From the NCBI GenBank assembly GCA_903869675.1, contig CAIQAB010000017.1:62001-126000 (forward strand): 64,000 nucleotides of DNA, in the 5' to 3' direction. The translations under genes and the position numbers were made by a program. Below the pieces are notes generated by a model. The model saw nothing but the letters and a program-made list of their open reading frames with translations, had not been told where the DNA came from and searched no databases. Numbering within the stretch: the stretch's first letter is position 1; the number at the start of each line of letters is the position of its first letter. Below, piece by piece: positions 1 through 8,591 of the stretch. This DNA is from an uncultured Verrucomicrobiota bacterium. Lineage in GTDB: Bacteria > Verrucomicrobiota > Verrucomicrobiia > Opitutales > Opitutaceae.

Positions 1-2
1 TG

Positions 3-497
3 CGGCAAGCCCGGGGCCGCATTTGCGTGATGCTCGATGGCGACGGACAAAATGATCCGGCCGATATCCCCGCCCTCGTAGCCGCACTCGCCCAAGCCGA
101 CCTGGCCTGCGGTTGGCGACGCAACCGGCGCGATACATGGAACCGCCGAGCCGCCTCCCGCATCGCCAACCGCGTGCGTCGCGCTTTCTTGAACGACGGC
201 ATCCGTGATACCGGTTGCTCCCTGAAGGCCCTCCGCCGGGAACACGTGGATCTGCTCGTGCCGTTCAACGGCCTTCACCGCTTCATCCCCGCCCTTCTGC
301 GCAACGCCGGCCTACGCCTCGTTGAAGTGCCGGTCAATCACCGCCCCCGCTTGCGGGGCGTGTCTAAATACACCATCGGCGGCCGAGCCCTTCGCGGCAT
401 CCGCGATCTCTTCGGAGTCTCCTGGCTGCTGAAACGCCAGATTCGTTTTGCCGCCGGGATTCTCGAGACTTCGTCCACGCCGCAAGACCGCGCCTGA
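3..497 (+). CDS. GT2 family glycosyltransferase, C-terminal part (cut by window edge)
   Basis: This is a family 2 glycosyltransferase whose 5' end lies before the window; the frame is open to base 3. The visible part starts inside the nucleotide-sugar binding core, with the acidic motif VMLDGDGQNDP, and ends with an R-x-GVSKYTIGG signature. Both are typical of polyprenyl-phosphate mannosyl/glucosyltransferases (DPM1/ArnC-like). The C-terminus ends shortly after the SKY motif with no membrane anchor, so it is the short soluble form. It is the first visible gene of a co-directional operon with a LpxB-N-domain protein, a PAP2 phosphatase and an ArnT-like transferase. By context it should load a sugar onto undecaprenyl phosphate, which the last gene would then use. 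Family certain; sugar unknown. Confidence 0.85.
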   Translation, partial: RQARGRICVMLDGDGQNDPADIPALVAALAQADLACGWRRNRRDTWNRRAASRIANRVRRAFLNDGIRDTGCSLKALRREHVDLLVPFNGLHRFIPALLRNAGLRLVEVPVNHRPRLRGVSKYTIGGRALRGIRDLFGVSWLLKRQIRFAAGILETSSTPQDRA

Positions 498-519
498 CGC
501 CTGTGCCCCCTTTAACCAA

Positions 520-837
520 GTGAACGAAATCCTATTCCGCCTCGAACTCGGCCCCCTCGCTCTCGTCATTACCGGCTGGAAGCTGGTCGGCTACATCGGC
601 GTCTTTCTGTTCGCTGGCCGCTGGGTAGTGCAACTGATTGCCTCCCGCCGCGCCGGTAGACCCGTCATGCCCCGCAGCTTTTGGTATATGAGCGTCGCCG
701 GCAGTCTCCTGCTGCTCACCTATTTCATCATTGGGAAAAACGACTCGGTCGGAGTATTATCAAACCTGTTCCCCGCCTTCACCGCCGCCTACAATCTATG
801 GCTGGACATCAAACACCGGTCAGCCAGCGCGGCTTGA
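520..837 (+). CDS. Lipid-A-disaccharide synthase N-terminal-domain membrane protein
   Basis: A small protein of about 105 residues with three hydrophobic segments and the motifs FAGRWVVQLIASRRAGRPV and PRSFWYMSVAGSLLLLTYF. These are typical of the stand-alone LAB_N domain found at the N-terminus of some LpxB proteins. I chose the GTG at 520 as start: it lies 22 bases after the stop of the glycosyltransferase, and the protein from there begins like the family (VNEILFRLELGPLALVITGW). An upstream ATG at 448 would overlap the previous gene and add an unrelated basic stretch. Stand-alone copies commonly sit between GT2 and GT39 genes in lipid A modification clusters. The exact role (sugar-lipid flipping or presentation) is not established. 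Confidence 0.8.
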   Translation: MNEILFRLELGPLALVITGWKLVGYIGVFLFAGRWVVQLIASRRAGRPVMPRSFWYMSVAGSLLLLTYFIIGKNDSVGVLSNLFPAFTAAYNLWLDIKHRSASAA

Positions 838-1532
838 GCCCCTTTACCCCTCCGCTCGCGTCAACGCCCGCCTGGAGAACCGCCGGGGTTCTCTGTCGGG
901 GAGCGGCAGTAGTAGGCTGGACCCGGCGCCGGACCCTGCTGCTGGTTTTGGCCGGGCTCGCCGCCGCACTGCTGGCCGGGCACGCTGCAGACCGCCCCGT
1001 TATGACGTGGCTGGCAACCTGGCGAACGCCCGAAGTGGTGACGGCCGCCAAGTTTATCAGCCTGCTCGGCGAATTCCACTTAGCCCCCCTCGGTGTGGTG
1101 CTCGGAGCGTGGATCGTGGCCGAGTGGCGCCATCAAAAAGACCGGCGCATCCCGCTCGGCTCGACCCTGCTTGCCATGGCTGCAAGCGGCATCCTCGCGC
1201 AACTGCTCAAACCCGTTTTCGGACGCCCCCGCCCCCACCTGCACGTCCCCGACCAACTGGATTGGTTCAACCCGCATTGGGATTCCTTCCCCTCCGGCCA
1301 CTCCATGCACTGGGCCGCCCTCGTGGGCGCCCTTTGGATGGTTTCACCCCGCCTCGCCAAGTGGATCGCCCCCCTCGCGGTCACCGTAATGGCTGCACGC
1401 ATTCTGGTGCCCCGCCACTACCCGACCGATGTGCTGGCCGGCGCCACTCTCGGCCTGCTTTGCGGACTATGTTTCGGGCAGGCCGCCCTCGATTATAAAC
1501 GTCAACTCGGACGACTTCCGCCCTCTTCATGA
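834..1532 (+). CDS. PAP2-family membrane phosphatase
   Basis: A type 2 phosphatidic-acid phosphatase of about 232 residues, in the inner membrane. All three signature motifs are visible: KPVFGRPRPHL (K-x6-RP), PSGHSMHW (PSGH) and RILVPRHYPTDVLAG (R-x5-H-x3-D, with the histidine nucleophile). Hydrophobic segments alternate around them. The proposed TTG start at 834 overlaps the preceding TGA, which fits translational coupling. No ATG lies between that stop and the first transmembrane segment, so the start is uncertain. Its 3' end overlaps the ArnT-like gene by an ATGA. In this operon it is likely to remove phosphate from undecaprenyl pyrophosphate or from lipid A before glycosylation. Confidence 0.8.
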   Translation: MSPFTPPLASTPAWRTAGVLCRGAAVVGWTRRRTLLLVLAGLAAALLAGHAADRPVMTWLATWRTPEVVTAAKFISLLGEFHLAPLGVVLGAWIVAEWRHQKDRRIPLGSTLLAMAASGILAQLLKPVFGRPRPHLHVPDQLDWFNPHWDSFPSGHSMHWAALVGALWMVSPRLAKWIAPLAVTVMAARILVPRHYPTDVLAGATLGLLCGLCFGQAALDYKRQLGRLPPSS

Positions 1533-3208
1533 AGACCCTCGCCTCCGGCCGCTCCGCCCCCCTGCTTCTGCTCGTCTTCGTATTCCTCATGCTCCTGCCG
1601 GGAACCGGCACCGTCCCGCTGCTCGATCGCGACGAGCCGCGCTTCGCCACCGCCAGCCGCGAGATGGCCGAACGGGCGGACTGGATCAAACCCACCTTCA
1701 ACGGCCGCGACCGCTTCGATAAACCCGCCCTGTCCTACTGGCTGATGCGCGGCGGGTATGCCGTGTTCGGCCAAAACGAGCTGGGCGCCCGCCTGCCCAC
1801 CGTGCTCTGTGCCGCCGCGCTAGTGTTGGCCGTATGGTTTTTCGGCGCACGCTGGTTCGGCCCGGAGACGGGCTTGCTCGCCGGCCTCGGCCTCGCCTCC
1901 TGCCTGCAACTATTTATCCACGGGCGACTCGCCCTGGCCGACATGCCGATGATCCTCGCCATCACCGTCATTCAATTCGCGCTCTCCGCCCTGTTGTTTC
2001 CCGCTAACCGCCCTTGGTCAGCCGCAGAAACCGCCGGGCCCAACACCGCCGCCCGCGATGCCCGCCGCTGGTGGTGGACTCTCTGGTTCGCGGTCGGTCT
2101 CGGTTTTCTCGCCAAGGGCCCCATCACCTTCGCCGTGCCGATAGTCAGCCTGTTGCTGCTGCGTTTCGCTTTCTGGCGGCAACCTCTGCCGTGGCAACGA
2201 CTCGGCGCTGGACGCGGCGCCCTGGTCGCGCTCGCCCTGATCGCCGCCTGGGGCGTGCCCGCCCTGATCGTCACCGAAGGTCGCTTTTTTACGGTCGGGA
2301 TCGGCGAACACGTCGTGGCCCGCGGCTACGAGAAATTCAACGGACGCAGCTACAATCCCTTTTTCTATCTCGGCACCGCCCCCCTCAGCCTTTTCCCGTG
2401 GATCTGCTTCGCCCCCCTCGCCTTCCTCGCTCTTAAAACCAAGGATATCCGCCACCGCTGGCTGGCGAGTTGGTTGACCGCGCCCTACCTGATTTTCACC
2501 CTCTACGCGACGCAACTGCCGCACTATGTCCTGCCCGCGTTTCCCGCCTTTTTTCTGCTGCTCGCCGAGGGCCTCGGCCTCGGGAGAAACCGCTGGCGAC
2601 GCTTCGGCGAGATCGCCCTCGCTGCCATTAGCGGGGTAGTCGTGATTCTTTTCGCCGCGGTTCTAGTCCGCCCGCTGCCAGCCGATGCCTCCGCACTCCG
2701 TCCCGCCTTCGCTGGAGCGCTCGCCGCGGTCTTCGGCCTGATCCTGATCGCCGGAGCCCTTGTGCGCGGCGGACGCTGGTTACGCACCGGCCTCACCTCG
2801 GGCGCCCTGATCGTCGCGGTTGGCGCCAGCCAACTCGCCTCGGGTTTGCGTGCAGCCAGCTTGAGCGTGCGGTTGCCTGCCCTTTGGGCTGACGCCCCGG
2901 CCGAAACCCGCTTCGTCGGCGCCGGCTTTTCCGAACCTAGCCTCATTTTCTACAGCCACCGCCACTGGCTCGATAATGCCTCCCCCAAGGCCATCGAGAC
3001 GGAAATCGCCACCCCCGGCCCGATCGTGCTGGTTACCGTGGAGCGTCAAATCGACCCCCTGCATTTGTTCACCGGCCTTGATCGCTGGCGCAGCCAAAAC
3101 ACCCCGGCCAACCTTTTAACCGGACCGGGCTGGAGCCGCCAGAGCCTGTTCGGCTTCAACCCGGGCCGCAGTCGCTGGCAAGAAGTCACGGTCTGGCGCC
3201 GCAACTGA
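1529..3208 (+). CDS. ArnT-like GT39/GT83 glycosyltransferase
   Basis: A 559-residue polytopic membrane glycosyltransferase of the PMT_2/ArnT group, which moves a sugar from a polyprenyl-phosphate carrier to an acceptor on the periplasmic side. The N-terminal hydrophobic helix is followed by the hallmark loop RDEPRFATASREMAE and then NGRDRFDKPALSYW, almost the ArnT signature. About ten hydrophobic segments follow and a soluble periplasmic domain forms the last ~130 residues. The ATG overlaps the stop of the PAP2 gene (ATGA). The order GT2, LAB_N, PAP2, GT39 supports a lipid A or surface-glycan decoration role. Whether the sugar is aminoarabinose, mannose or another cannot be read from the sequence. 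Confidence 0.85.
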   Translation: MKTLASGRSAPLLLLVFVFLMLLPGTGTVPLLDRDEPRFATASREMAERADWIKPTFNGRDRFDKPALSYWLMRGGYAVFGQNELGARLPTVLCAAALVLAVWFFGARWFGPETGLLAGLGLASCLQLFIHGRLALADMPMILAITVIQFALSALLFPANRPWSAAETAGPNTAARDARRWWWTLWFAVGLGFLAKGPITFAVPIVSLLLLRFAFWRQPLPWQRLGAGRGALVALALIAAWGVPALIVTEGRFFTVGIGEHVVARGYEKFNGRSYNPFFYLGTAPLSLFPWICFAPLAFLALKTKDIRHRWLASWLTAPYLIFTLYATQLPHYVLPAFPAFFLLLAEGLGLGRNRWRRFGEIALAAISGVVVILFAAVLVRPLPADASALRPAFAGALAAVFGLILIAGALVRGGRWLRTGLTSGALIVAVGASQLASGLRAASLSVRLPALWADAPAETRFVGAGFSEPSLIFYSHRHWLDNASPKAIETEIATPGPIVLVTVERQIDPLHLFTGLDRWRSQNTPANLLTGPGWSRQSLFGFNPGRSRWQEVTVWRRN

Positions 3209-3385
3209 CGCCCCACTGATCCGCGGGGTTTCGGCGGGTTATCTTACTGTTCGAATCCTCTGCCCTCCCGAGGCAGCTAAAAGGCCGTCATCTGACACCC
3301 AGCGAATGTCGCGAAAGAACCACCCCCGCCTGCCGCGGTTGCTTCCGGCGTTTGCCCTTCACGTCCCCATTCGCATCCTTACACC

Positions 3386-3886
3386 GTGCCCCGCCTCCAC
3401 TTACCCCTGTTGGCCTGTTTGCTGACCACTTGGCTCGTCCCCGCTCCGGGCAGGGCACACCAGCCGCTGGAAAGCTCCGCGCGTATCGAAAACACCCGGG
3501 ATAATCTGGAGCTTACCCTCACACTGGCCCAGCCCTACGCCGCCGCTCTGCTGGTGCCCGCGCCCACGCTGCCGCTGACGCCGGAGAACTTCGATAGCCT
3601 CCGCCCGGCCCTCCTGGCTATCGCCCCGTTGCTCGCCGCCGCGACCGACACGTCCGGCAAAATGCTGGATCCCACCCGGGTGCTGGTGTCGCTAACCACC
3701 GAGGGCGAGGTTCGCTACCTTTTACTCTACCCCTCGGACCTCCGCCCGGCCGGCTTCAGCATGCCCGCCCTTGCCACTTTGCCCCGCGGTTATTTCTGCA
3801 CCCTCTCGGACCAACGAACAACCCCTCCCGGCCGCGCCATTTTGTTCAAAGAGCGTCCAGTGCACGCCTTCCCCGCCCTACCGTGA
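3386..3886 (+). CDS. Small secreted protein of unknown function (lyase-linked, copy A)
   Basis: I recognise no named family. The 166-residue product has a clear signal peptide (LACLLTTWLVPAPGRA, cut just before AHQP), so the mature chain of about 142 residues begins with Ala-His and should be periplasmic or exported. It reads as beta-rich, without cysteines in a heme or zinc pattern. It starts at GTG 3386, and its TGA overlaps the GTG start of the following lyase (GTGA), indicating translational coupling. A second protein at 38499-39053 shares the layout: mature AH start, D-x-LEL/IEL strand, T-x-E-x-F-x3-LRP-x-L, a later EV-x-(F/Y) strand, GF-x-P and GY. That one also neighbours a PL11-PATR lyase. 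Confidence 0.75.
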   Translation: MPRLHLPLLACLLTTWLVPAPGRAHQPLESSARIENTRDNLELTLTLAQPYAAALLVPAPTLPLTPENFDSLRPALLAIAPLLAAATDTSGKMLDPTRVLVSLTTEGEVRYLLLYPSDLRPAGFSMPALATLPRGYFCTLSDQRTTPPGRAILFKERPVHAFPALP

Positions 3887-6800
3887 ACTTGCCCGCCCCC
3901 CTCCGCCGCCTCGGCCTGCTGCTGTTCGCCGCCGTGTTCGCCGGCGTTACCACCCTACCCGCCCAGCGCCAGATGGAACCCCTCGGCCGTGGCGTCGTTG
4001 CCATGCGCACAAGCTCCACCCAAGTTTACGTCGGCTGGCGCCTGCTCGGCTCCGATCCTTCCGATCTCGGGTTCAACCTCTACCGCTCTATCGGCGGCGC
4101 CACCGCGACCAAACTTAACAGCTCGGTCCTCACCGCTTCAACCAACTACCTCGACACCCCAGGCTCCACCGCCCTGTCCGGCACCGTGTCTTACTACGTC
4201 GTCCCCGTTCGGAACGGTATGGAGCAGACCGCAAGCGCCCCCTACACCCTCGCCGCCAACGCCGCCAGCGGCCAGCAGTTCATCCGCCTCCCCCTAGCCA
4301 CCGCGTATCCCAACCCCGCGTCCACCTTCCCCTATACGGTCAAATTTTGCTGGGTGGGTGACTTCGACGGCGACGGCGAATACGATTTCCTCGTCGATCG
4401 CATCTCCACCAACACCACCGCGGAAAAGGAGTTCCTCGAGGCCTACAAACGCGATGGCACCTACCTGTGGCGTATGGATATGGGCGCAAATTCGGTTAAC
4501 CAATACGCCTACGAACCCGGCGCGTCCGCCATCTCCGTCGGCGACACCGATAACGTCACCGTCTACGACCTCGACGGCGACGGTCGCGCCGAGGTCGCCG
4601 TCCGCACTGCAAACGGCGTGACCGTGACGAACGCCGCCGGCGTCGTGGTCGCCACCATCTCCGCCTCAAACGATACCACCCAGTTCGTATCTATCATCAA
4701 CGGTCTCACCGGCGCGGAACTCGCCCGCACCACCCTGCCCAACCCCTGGGCCCAATACGGCACCCTCACCAGCAAATGTGCCATCGGCTACTTCGACGGC
4801 CAGCGACCGAGCGTGCTTTTCTACGGCTACAACCGTGACGGCTCCGGACCGTTTTACCGCGCCTTCAGCGCCTTCGACTACCGCAATGGCCAACTGACCC
4901 AACGCTGGTCCACCGCCCAGACCTTCCACGGCTCCGAGGGCCATCAAATCCGTATCGCCGATGTGGATAACGACGGCAAAGACGAGATCTGCGAAATCGG
5001 CCACGTGATCGACGACAACGGCACCCAGCTCTTCGACGTAGCCGAGATCTCCCACGGTGATCGCTTCCACGTCGCCGATATCAACCCGGACCGCCCCGGC
5101 TTGGAAAACTTTATCATCCAGCAGAACAACCCCAGCTTCCTCGCCACCGCCTACTACGACGCCGGCACCGGCCAGATGCTGAAAAAATGGTATGCCACGG
5201 ACGTCGTCGACGTGGGTCGTGGCATCGCCCAAGACCTTAACTCCAGCAACAAAGGCTACGAACTCAATTCGACCCAGCCCGGGATCTTCAATGCCAAGGG
5301 ACAACAGATTTACGCCAACAGCTTCTTCCCTTACGAGGGGCTCTGGTGGGACGGCGACCTGCTCCGCGAATTCATCGCCGCCGCCGACGGCAACGGCTAC
5401 AATCCCGTCATCAACAAATTCAACGAAACCAACGGAGGCATAGACCGAATCTGGAGTATTTACAGCGACTTCGGTTCCTTCATCAACCGCACGGCTTTCG
5501 GCGGACGCCCCGCTTTTTGGGGAGATATTCTCGGCGACTGGCGCGAGGAACTGGTCTTCGTTTCGAGCGATTACACCGCCATCCGCATCTACACGCCGGT
5601 GAGCGTGGCGACCAACCGGCTCTACACCCTGATGCACAACCCGGCCTACCGCTGTCAGGCCACCACCAAGGGCTACGTCCAGTCCTCCAACGTCGATTAT
5701 TACCTCGGCGTCGGCATGAACACCCCTCCCCCGCCCCCCATGGTGCCCGCCTCTCTCGCCTGGGCCGGCGGCACCGGCCTCTCCACTTGGAACACCGGCT
5801 CCACCGCCGCCTGGAAAAACACCGCCACCGCCGCCGCCGCGACCTTCTCCGCCGGACAGTCCGTGCGCTTCGACCTCGCCGGTAACAATTCCGCGGCCGT
5901 CACCCTGTCCGGCACCCTGCAACCCGGCGACGTCACCGTTTATTCCCCGATCGATTACACCTTCGACGGCACCGCCGGTTCGCTCACCGGGGCGATGACT
6001 CTCGTCAAGGCCGGTAAAGGCACCCTGCGCCTCACCGGTTCCCAATCGTTCACCGGCGCCACCACGGTGTGGGACGGCGCCCTGCGCGTTGACGGCACCT
6101 TGTCTGCCTCCCCCGTGACAATCTGGGGCGGCACCTGGGGCGGGTCCCTCGCCAAGGGCCTGACCGGCGGACGCCTCGCCGGCTCCGGCACCGTCACCCC
6201 AGCCGTATCACTCCAATACCGCGGCACACTCACCCCCGGCGGCGGCATGAACTCCGCCGGCACCCTGACCCTCGGCGGGGGCCTGTCCGCCGCCGACGGC
6301 TCCACGCTCGCCTTTGACCTGTCCCGCGACCCCACCGGCCTGACTACCGCCAACGATCGCCTCGCCATCAACGGCAACCTGGCCCTTTCCGGCATCGTTT
6401 CCGTAGTCATCAACCCCCTCTCCGCCCAACTCGCCCCCGGCACCTACACCCTCGCCACCTACACGGGCTCCCTGACCGGTTCGGTCTCCAACCTTTCCGT
6501 GGTCGTCCCCGACGGCACTCCCTATTCCCTATCGCTCGGTGCCGGCACCTTGAGTCTCACCGTGCCCGTCACCCGCTCCTCCGGTTCCATCAACTGGACC
6601 GGCAGCACCTCCGGTAACTGGGACATTTCCTCCACCCAAAACTGGAAATTTGCCGGCTCGCCCGCGACTTTTGTATCCGGTGACGCCGTCTCGTTCGACG
6701 ACACCGGCTCCGCCCGCCCCGCAGTCACGCTCAACGTCGCCGCGCCAGTCGCCAGCCTCGCGTTCTCCGGCACGACGAATTACACTCTTTCCGGCTCCGG

Positions 6801-8556
6801 CGCGATCGCCGGCTCTGGTGGCCTAACCAAGTCCGGAGCTTCCACGGTGACGCTGAACACCACGAATTCCTTCACCGGTCCCGTCTCCATCACCGGCGGT
6901 GTGCTGGCCATCGACAACCTCGCCGACGGTGGCGAGCCCAGTTCAATCGGCGCCTCCCCTACCGACGCCGCCAACTTTACCCTCAACGGCGGCACCCTCC
7001 GTCTAGTAGGCGCCCAGACCAATACCAACCGCGCCCTGACCCTCGGCGCCAACGGCGGCGTGCTCGACGTCCCCACCGCATCCGTGACGCTGCAAATCAG
7101 CGGCGGCATCACCGGCGCTGGCACCCTCACCAAATCCGGCGCCGGCACCCTCATCCTCGCCACCGCCAATACCCACTCCGGCGGCACCATCCTCCAGGCC
7201 GGCACCCTCGTGCTCGCCTCCGATACCGCCAATACCTCCGGCCTCGGCTCCGGTAGCATCACCCTTCAGGGCGGCACGCTGCGGATGTATGACAACACCT
7301 CCTCCTACAACACCTCCGCATGGCCAATCATAGTCCCCGCCGGCGCCTCCGCCCGCTTCGAGGCCGACGGCCGCAGCACCCTGGCCAACACCCTGACCGG
7401 TGCGGGCACCCTCGACTTCTACACGTCCTATATCCGCACTGATCTCACCGGAAACTGGTCCGCCTTTACCGGCATCCTCAATGTCACTACGGATGCCGAT
7501 GGCGGCGACCTGCGCCTGATGCAGTCCGCGGGCCTGCCCGCCGCCCTGCTCAATGTCGCCGCTTCGACCTACACTTATTATAACAACACTCTGGGGGCGA
7601 ACTTCACCTACCCCATCGGCGCCCTCGCCGGCTCCGGCACCCTCGCCGGTTGCGTGACTGCCGGTCGCACCCTGACCTGGCAGATTGGCGCACGCGGCAC
7701 CGACACCACCTTCGCCGGCATCATTAATAACGGCACTGGAATCAGCGCCCTGGCCAAAACCGGCAGCAGCGCGCTCACCCTCACCGGTGCCTCCACCTAC
7801 ACCGGCGCCACCACCGTCTCCTCCGGTAAACTCATCCTCTCCGGCGGCTCGCTGACCGGCTCCGCCGTGACCGTCCAGTCGGGCGCCGGCTTCGGCGGAA
7901 ACGGAGCCGTCTCGGGCAACGTGACCTTCAATTCCGGCGCCACCCTTCTCGCGAGCCCAACCGCCCCCCTCGCCATCACCGGCACCCTCGCATTGGGCGG
8001 CACCGTGACCATCTCGCCCGCTCCCGGCACTACGTTCGCCGCCGGCACCTACACCGTCTGCACCTACTCCGGCACCTACTCCGGCACCCCGGCATTCACA
8101 TGGGGCGGCACCGGTTTCAACGCCACCCTCAGCACCGCCACCGCCGGCCAGTTGCGGGTCACCCTAGTGCCGAGCCCCGCCAGCGTGTTTGCCACCTTTC
8201 TGACCACCGAGGGCGTGCCCGCTGATCAACGCACCGCCACCGCCGACCCCGACGCCGACGGCGTGGCCAACCTGCTCGAATTCGCCCTCGGTGGAAAACC
8301 CATGGTGGCCGACGCCAACACGAGCTGCCCCGCTGTGTCCGCCACCACGGCGATCCTGTCTTTGACCTACAAACGCGTCCGCCCCGTCGAGATCCTCTAC
8401 AGCGTGCAGACCACCGCCGACCTCACAGGGACCCCAGTCTGGACCCCTGACGGCGTCAACCAAGGCAGCCCGGCCGCTGACGGCACCACCACCGCAACCG
8501 TCCCCGTGTCCACCGGTCTCCGTTTCCTTCGCCTGAGCGTGTCGCTCGCCCCTTGA
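3883..8556 (+). CDS. PL11-like rhamnogalacturonan lyase fused to autotransporter-associated beta-strand repeats (1557 aa)
   Basis: A giant secreted polysaccharide lyase. After the signal peptide, the N-terminal ~610 residues match the PL11 (YesW/YesX type) rhamnogalacturonan lyase layout: RQMEPLGRGVVAMR, the fibronectin-like GWRLLGSDPSDLGFNLYRS segment, and a beta-propeller with calcium-type loops DFDGDGEYDF and DLDGDGRAEVAV. It lacks the usual KWDP-N-KDNS stretch that the paralog at 39080 keeps, so substrate or activity may differ. Residues ~612-1430 are PATR repeats (units such as GTLTKSGAGTLILATANT). Residues ~1435-1557 form a terminal module with DPDADGVANLLEFALG. No outer-membrane barrel and no PEP-CTERM follow. 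Family PL11 cleaves rhamnogalacturonan I. Its GTG start overlaps the upstream stop. Confidence 0.85.
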   Translation: MNLPAPLRRLGLLLFAAVFAGVTTLPAQRQMEPLGRGVVAMRTSSTQVYVGWRLLGSDPSDLGFNLYRSIGGATATKLNSSVLTASTNYLDTPGSTALSGTVSYYVVPVRNGMEQTASAPYTLAANAASGQQFIRLPLATAYPNPASTFPYTVKFCWVGDFDGDGEYDFLVDRISTNTTAEKEFLEAYKRDGTYLWRMDMGANSVNQYAYEPGASAISVGDTDNVTVYDLDGDGRAEVAVRTANGVTVTNAAGVVVATISASNDTTQFVSIINGLTGAELARTTLPNPWAQYGTLTSKCAIGYFDGQRPSVLFYGYNRDGSGPFYRAFSAFDYRNGQLTQRWSTAQTFHGSEGHQIRIADVDNDGKDEICEIGHVIDDNGTQLFDVAEISHGDRFHVADINPDRPGLENFIIQQNNPSFLATAYYDAGTGQMLKKWYATDVVDVGRGIAQDLNSSNKGYELNSTQPGIFNAKGQQIYANSFFPYEGLWWDGDLLREFIAAADGNGYNPVINKFNETNGGIDRIWSIYSDFGSFINRTAFGGRPAFWGDILGDWREELVFVSSDYTAIRIYTPVSVATNRLYTLMHNPAYRCQATTKGYVQSSNVDYYLGVGMNTPPPPPMVPASLAWAGGTGLSTWNTGSTAAWKNTATAAAATFSAGQSVRFDLAGNNSAAVTLSGTLQPGDVTVYSPIDYTFDGTAGSLTGAMTLVKAGKGTLRLTGSQSFTGATTVWDGALRVDGTLSASPVTIWGGTWGGSLAKGLTGGRLAGSGTVTPAVSLQYRGTLTPGGGMNSAGTLTLGGGLSAADGSTLAFDLSRDPTGLTTANDRLAINGNLALSGIVSVVINPLSAQLAPGTYTLATYTGSLTGSVSNLSVVVPDGTPYSLSLGAGTLSLTVPVTRSSGSINWTGSTSGNWDISSTQNWKFAGSPATFVSGDAVSFDDTGSARPAVTLNVAAPVASLAFSGTTNYTLSGSGAIAGSGGLTKSGASTVTLNTTNSFTGPVSITGGVLAIDNLADGGEPSSIGASPTDAANFTLNGGTLRLVGAQTNTNRALTLGANGGVLDVPTASVTLQISGGITGAGTLTKSGAGTLILATANTHSGGTILQAGTLVLASDTANTSGLGSGSITLQGGTLRMYDNTSSYNTSAWPIIVPAGASARFEADGRSTLANTLTGAGTLDFYTSYIRTDLTGNWSAFTGILNVTTDADGGDLRLMQSAGLPAALLNVAASTYTYYNNTLGANFTYPIGALAGSGTLAGCVTAGRTLTWQIGARGTDTTFAGIINNGTGISALAKTGSSALTLTGASTYTGATTVSSGKLILSGGSLTGSAVTVQSGAGFGGNGAVSGNVTFNSGATLLASPTAPLAITGTLALGGTVTISPAPGTTFAAGTYTVCTYSGTYSGTPAFTWGGTGFNATLSTATAGQLRVTLVPSPASVFATFLTTEGVPADQRTATADPDADGVANLLEFALGGKPMVADANTSCPAVSATTAILSLTYKRVRPVEILYSVQTTADLTGTPVWTPDGVNQGSPAADGTTTATVPVSTGLRFLRLSVSLAP

Positions 8557-8591
8557 ACAGCTGCCTCGCCCAGCCGCTTTACCCCATCCCC

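Noticed and set aside
3249-3270. T-arm-like words GTTCGAATCC near 3249
   Set aside because: Looked like a tRNA 3' remnant or attachment site, but flanking bases form no T-stem or acceptor stem and no integrase is near.
5740-8160. DNA-level tandem repeats in the lyase genes as possible minisatellite or CRISPR
   Set aside because: The repetition comes from degenerate coding PATR units; no conserved direct repeats with spacers are seen.
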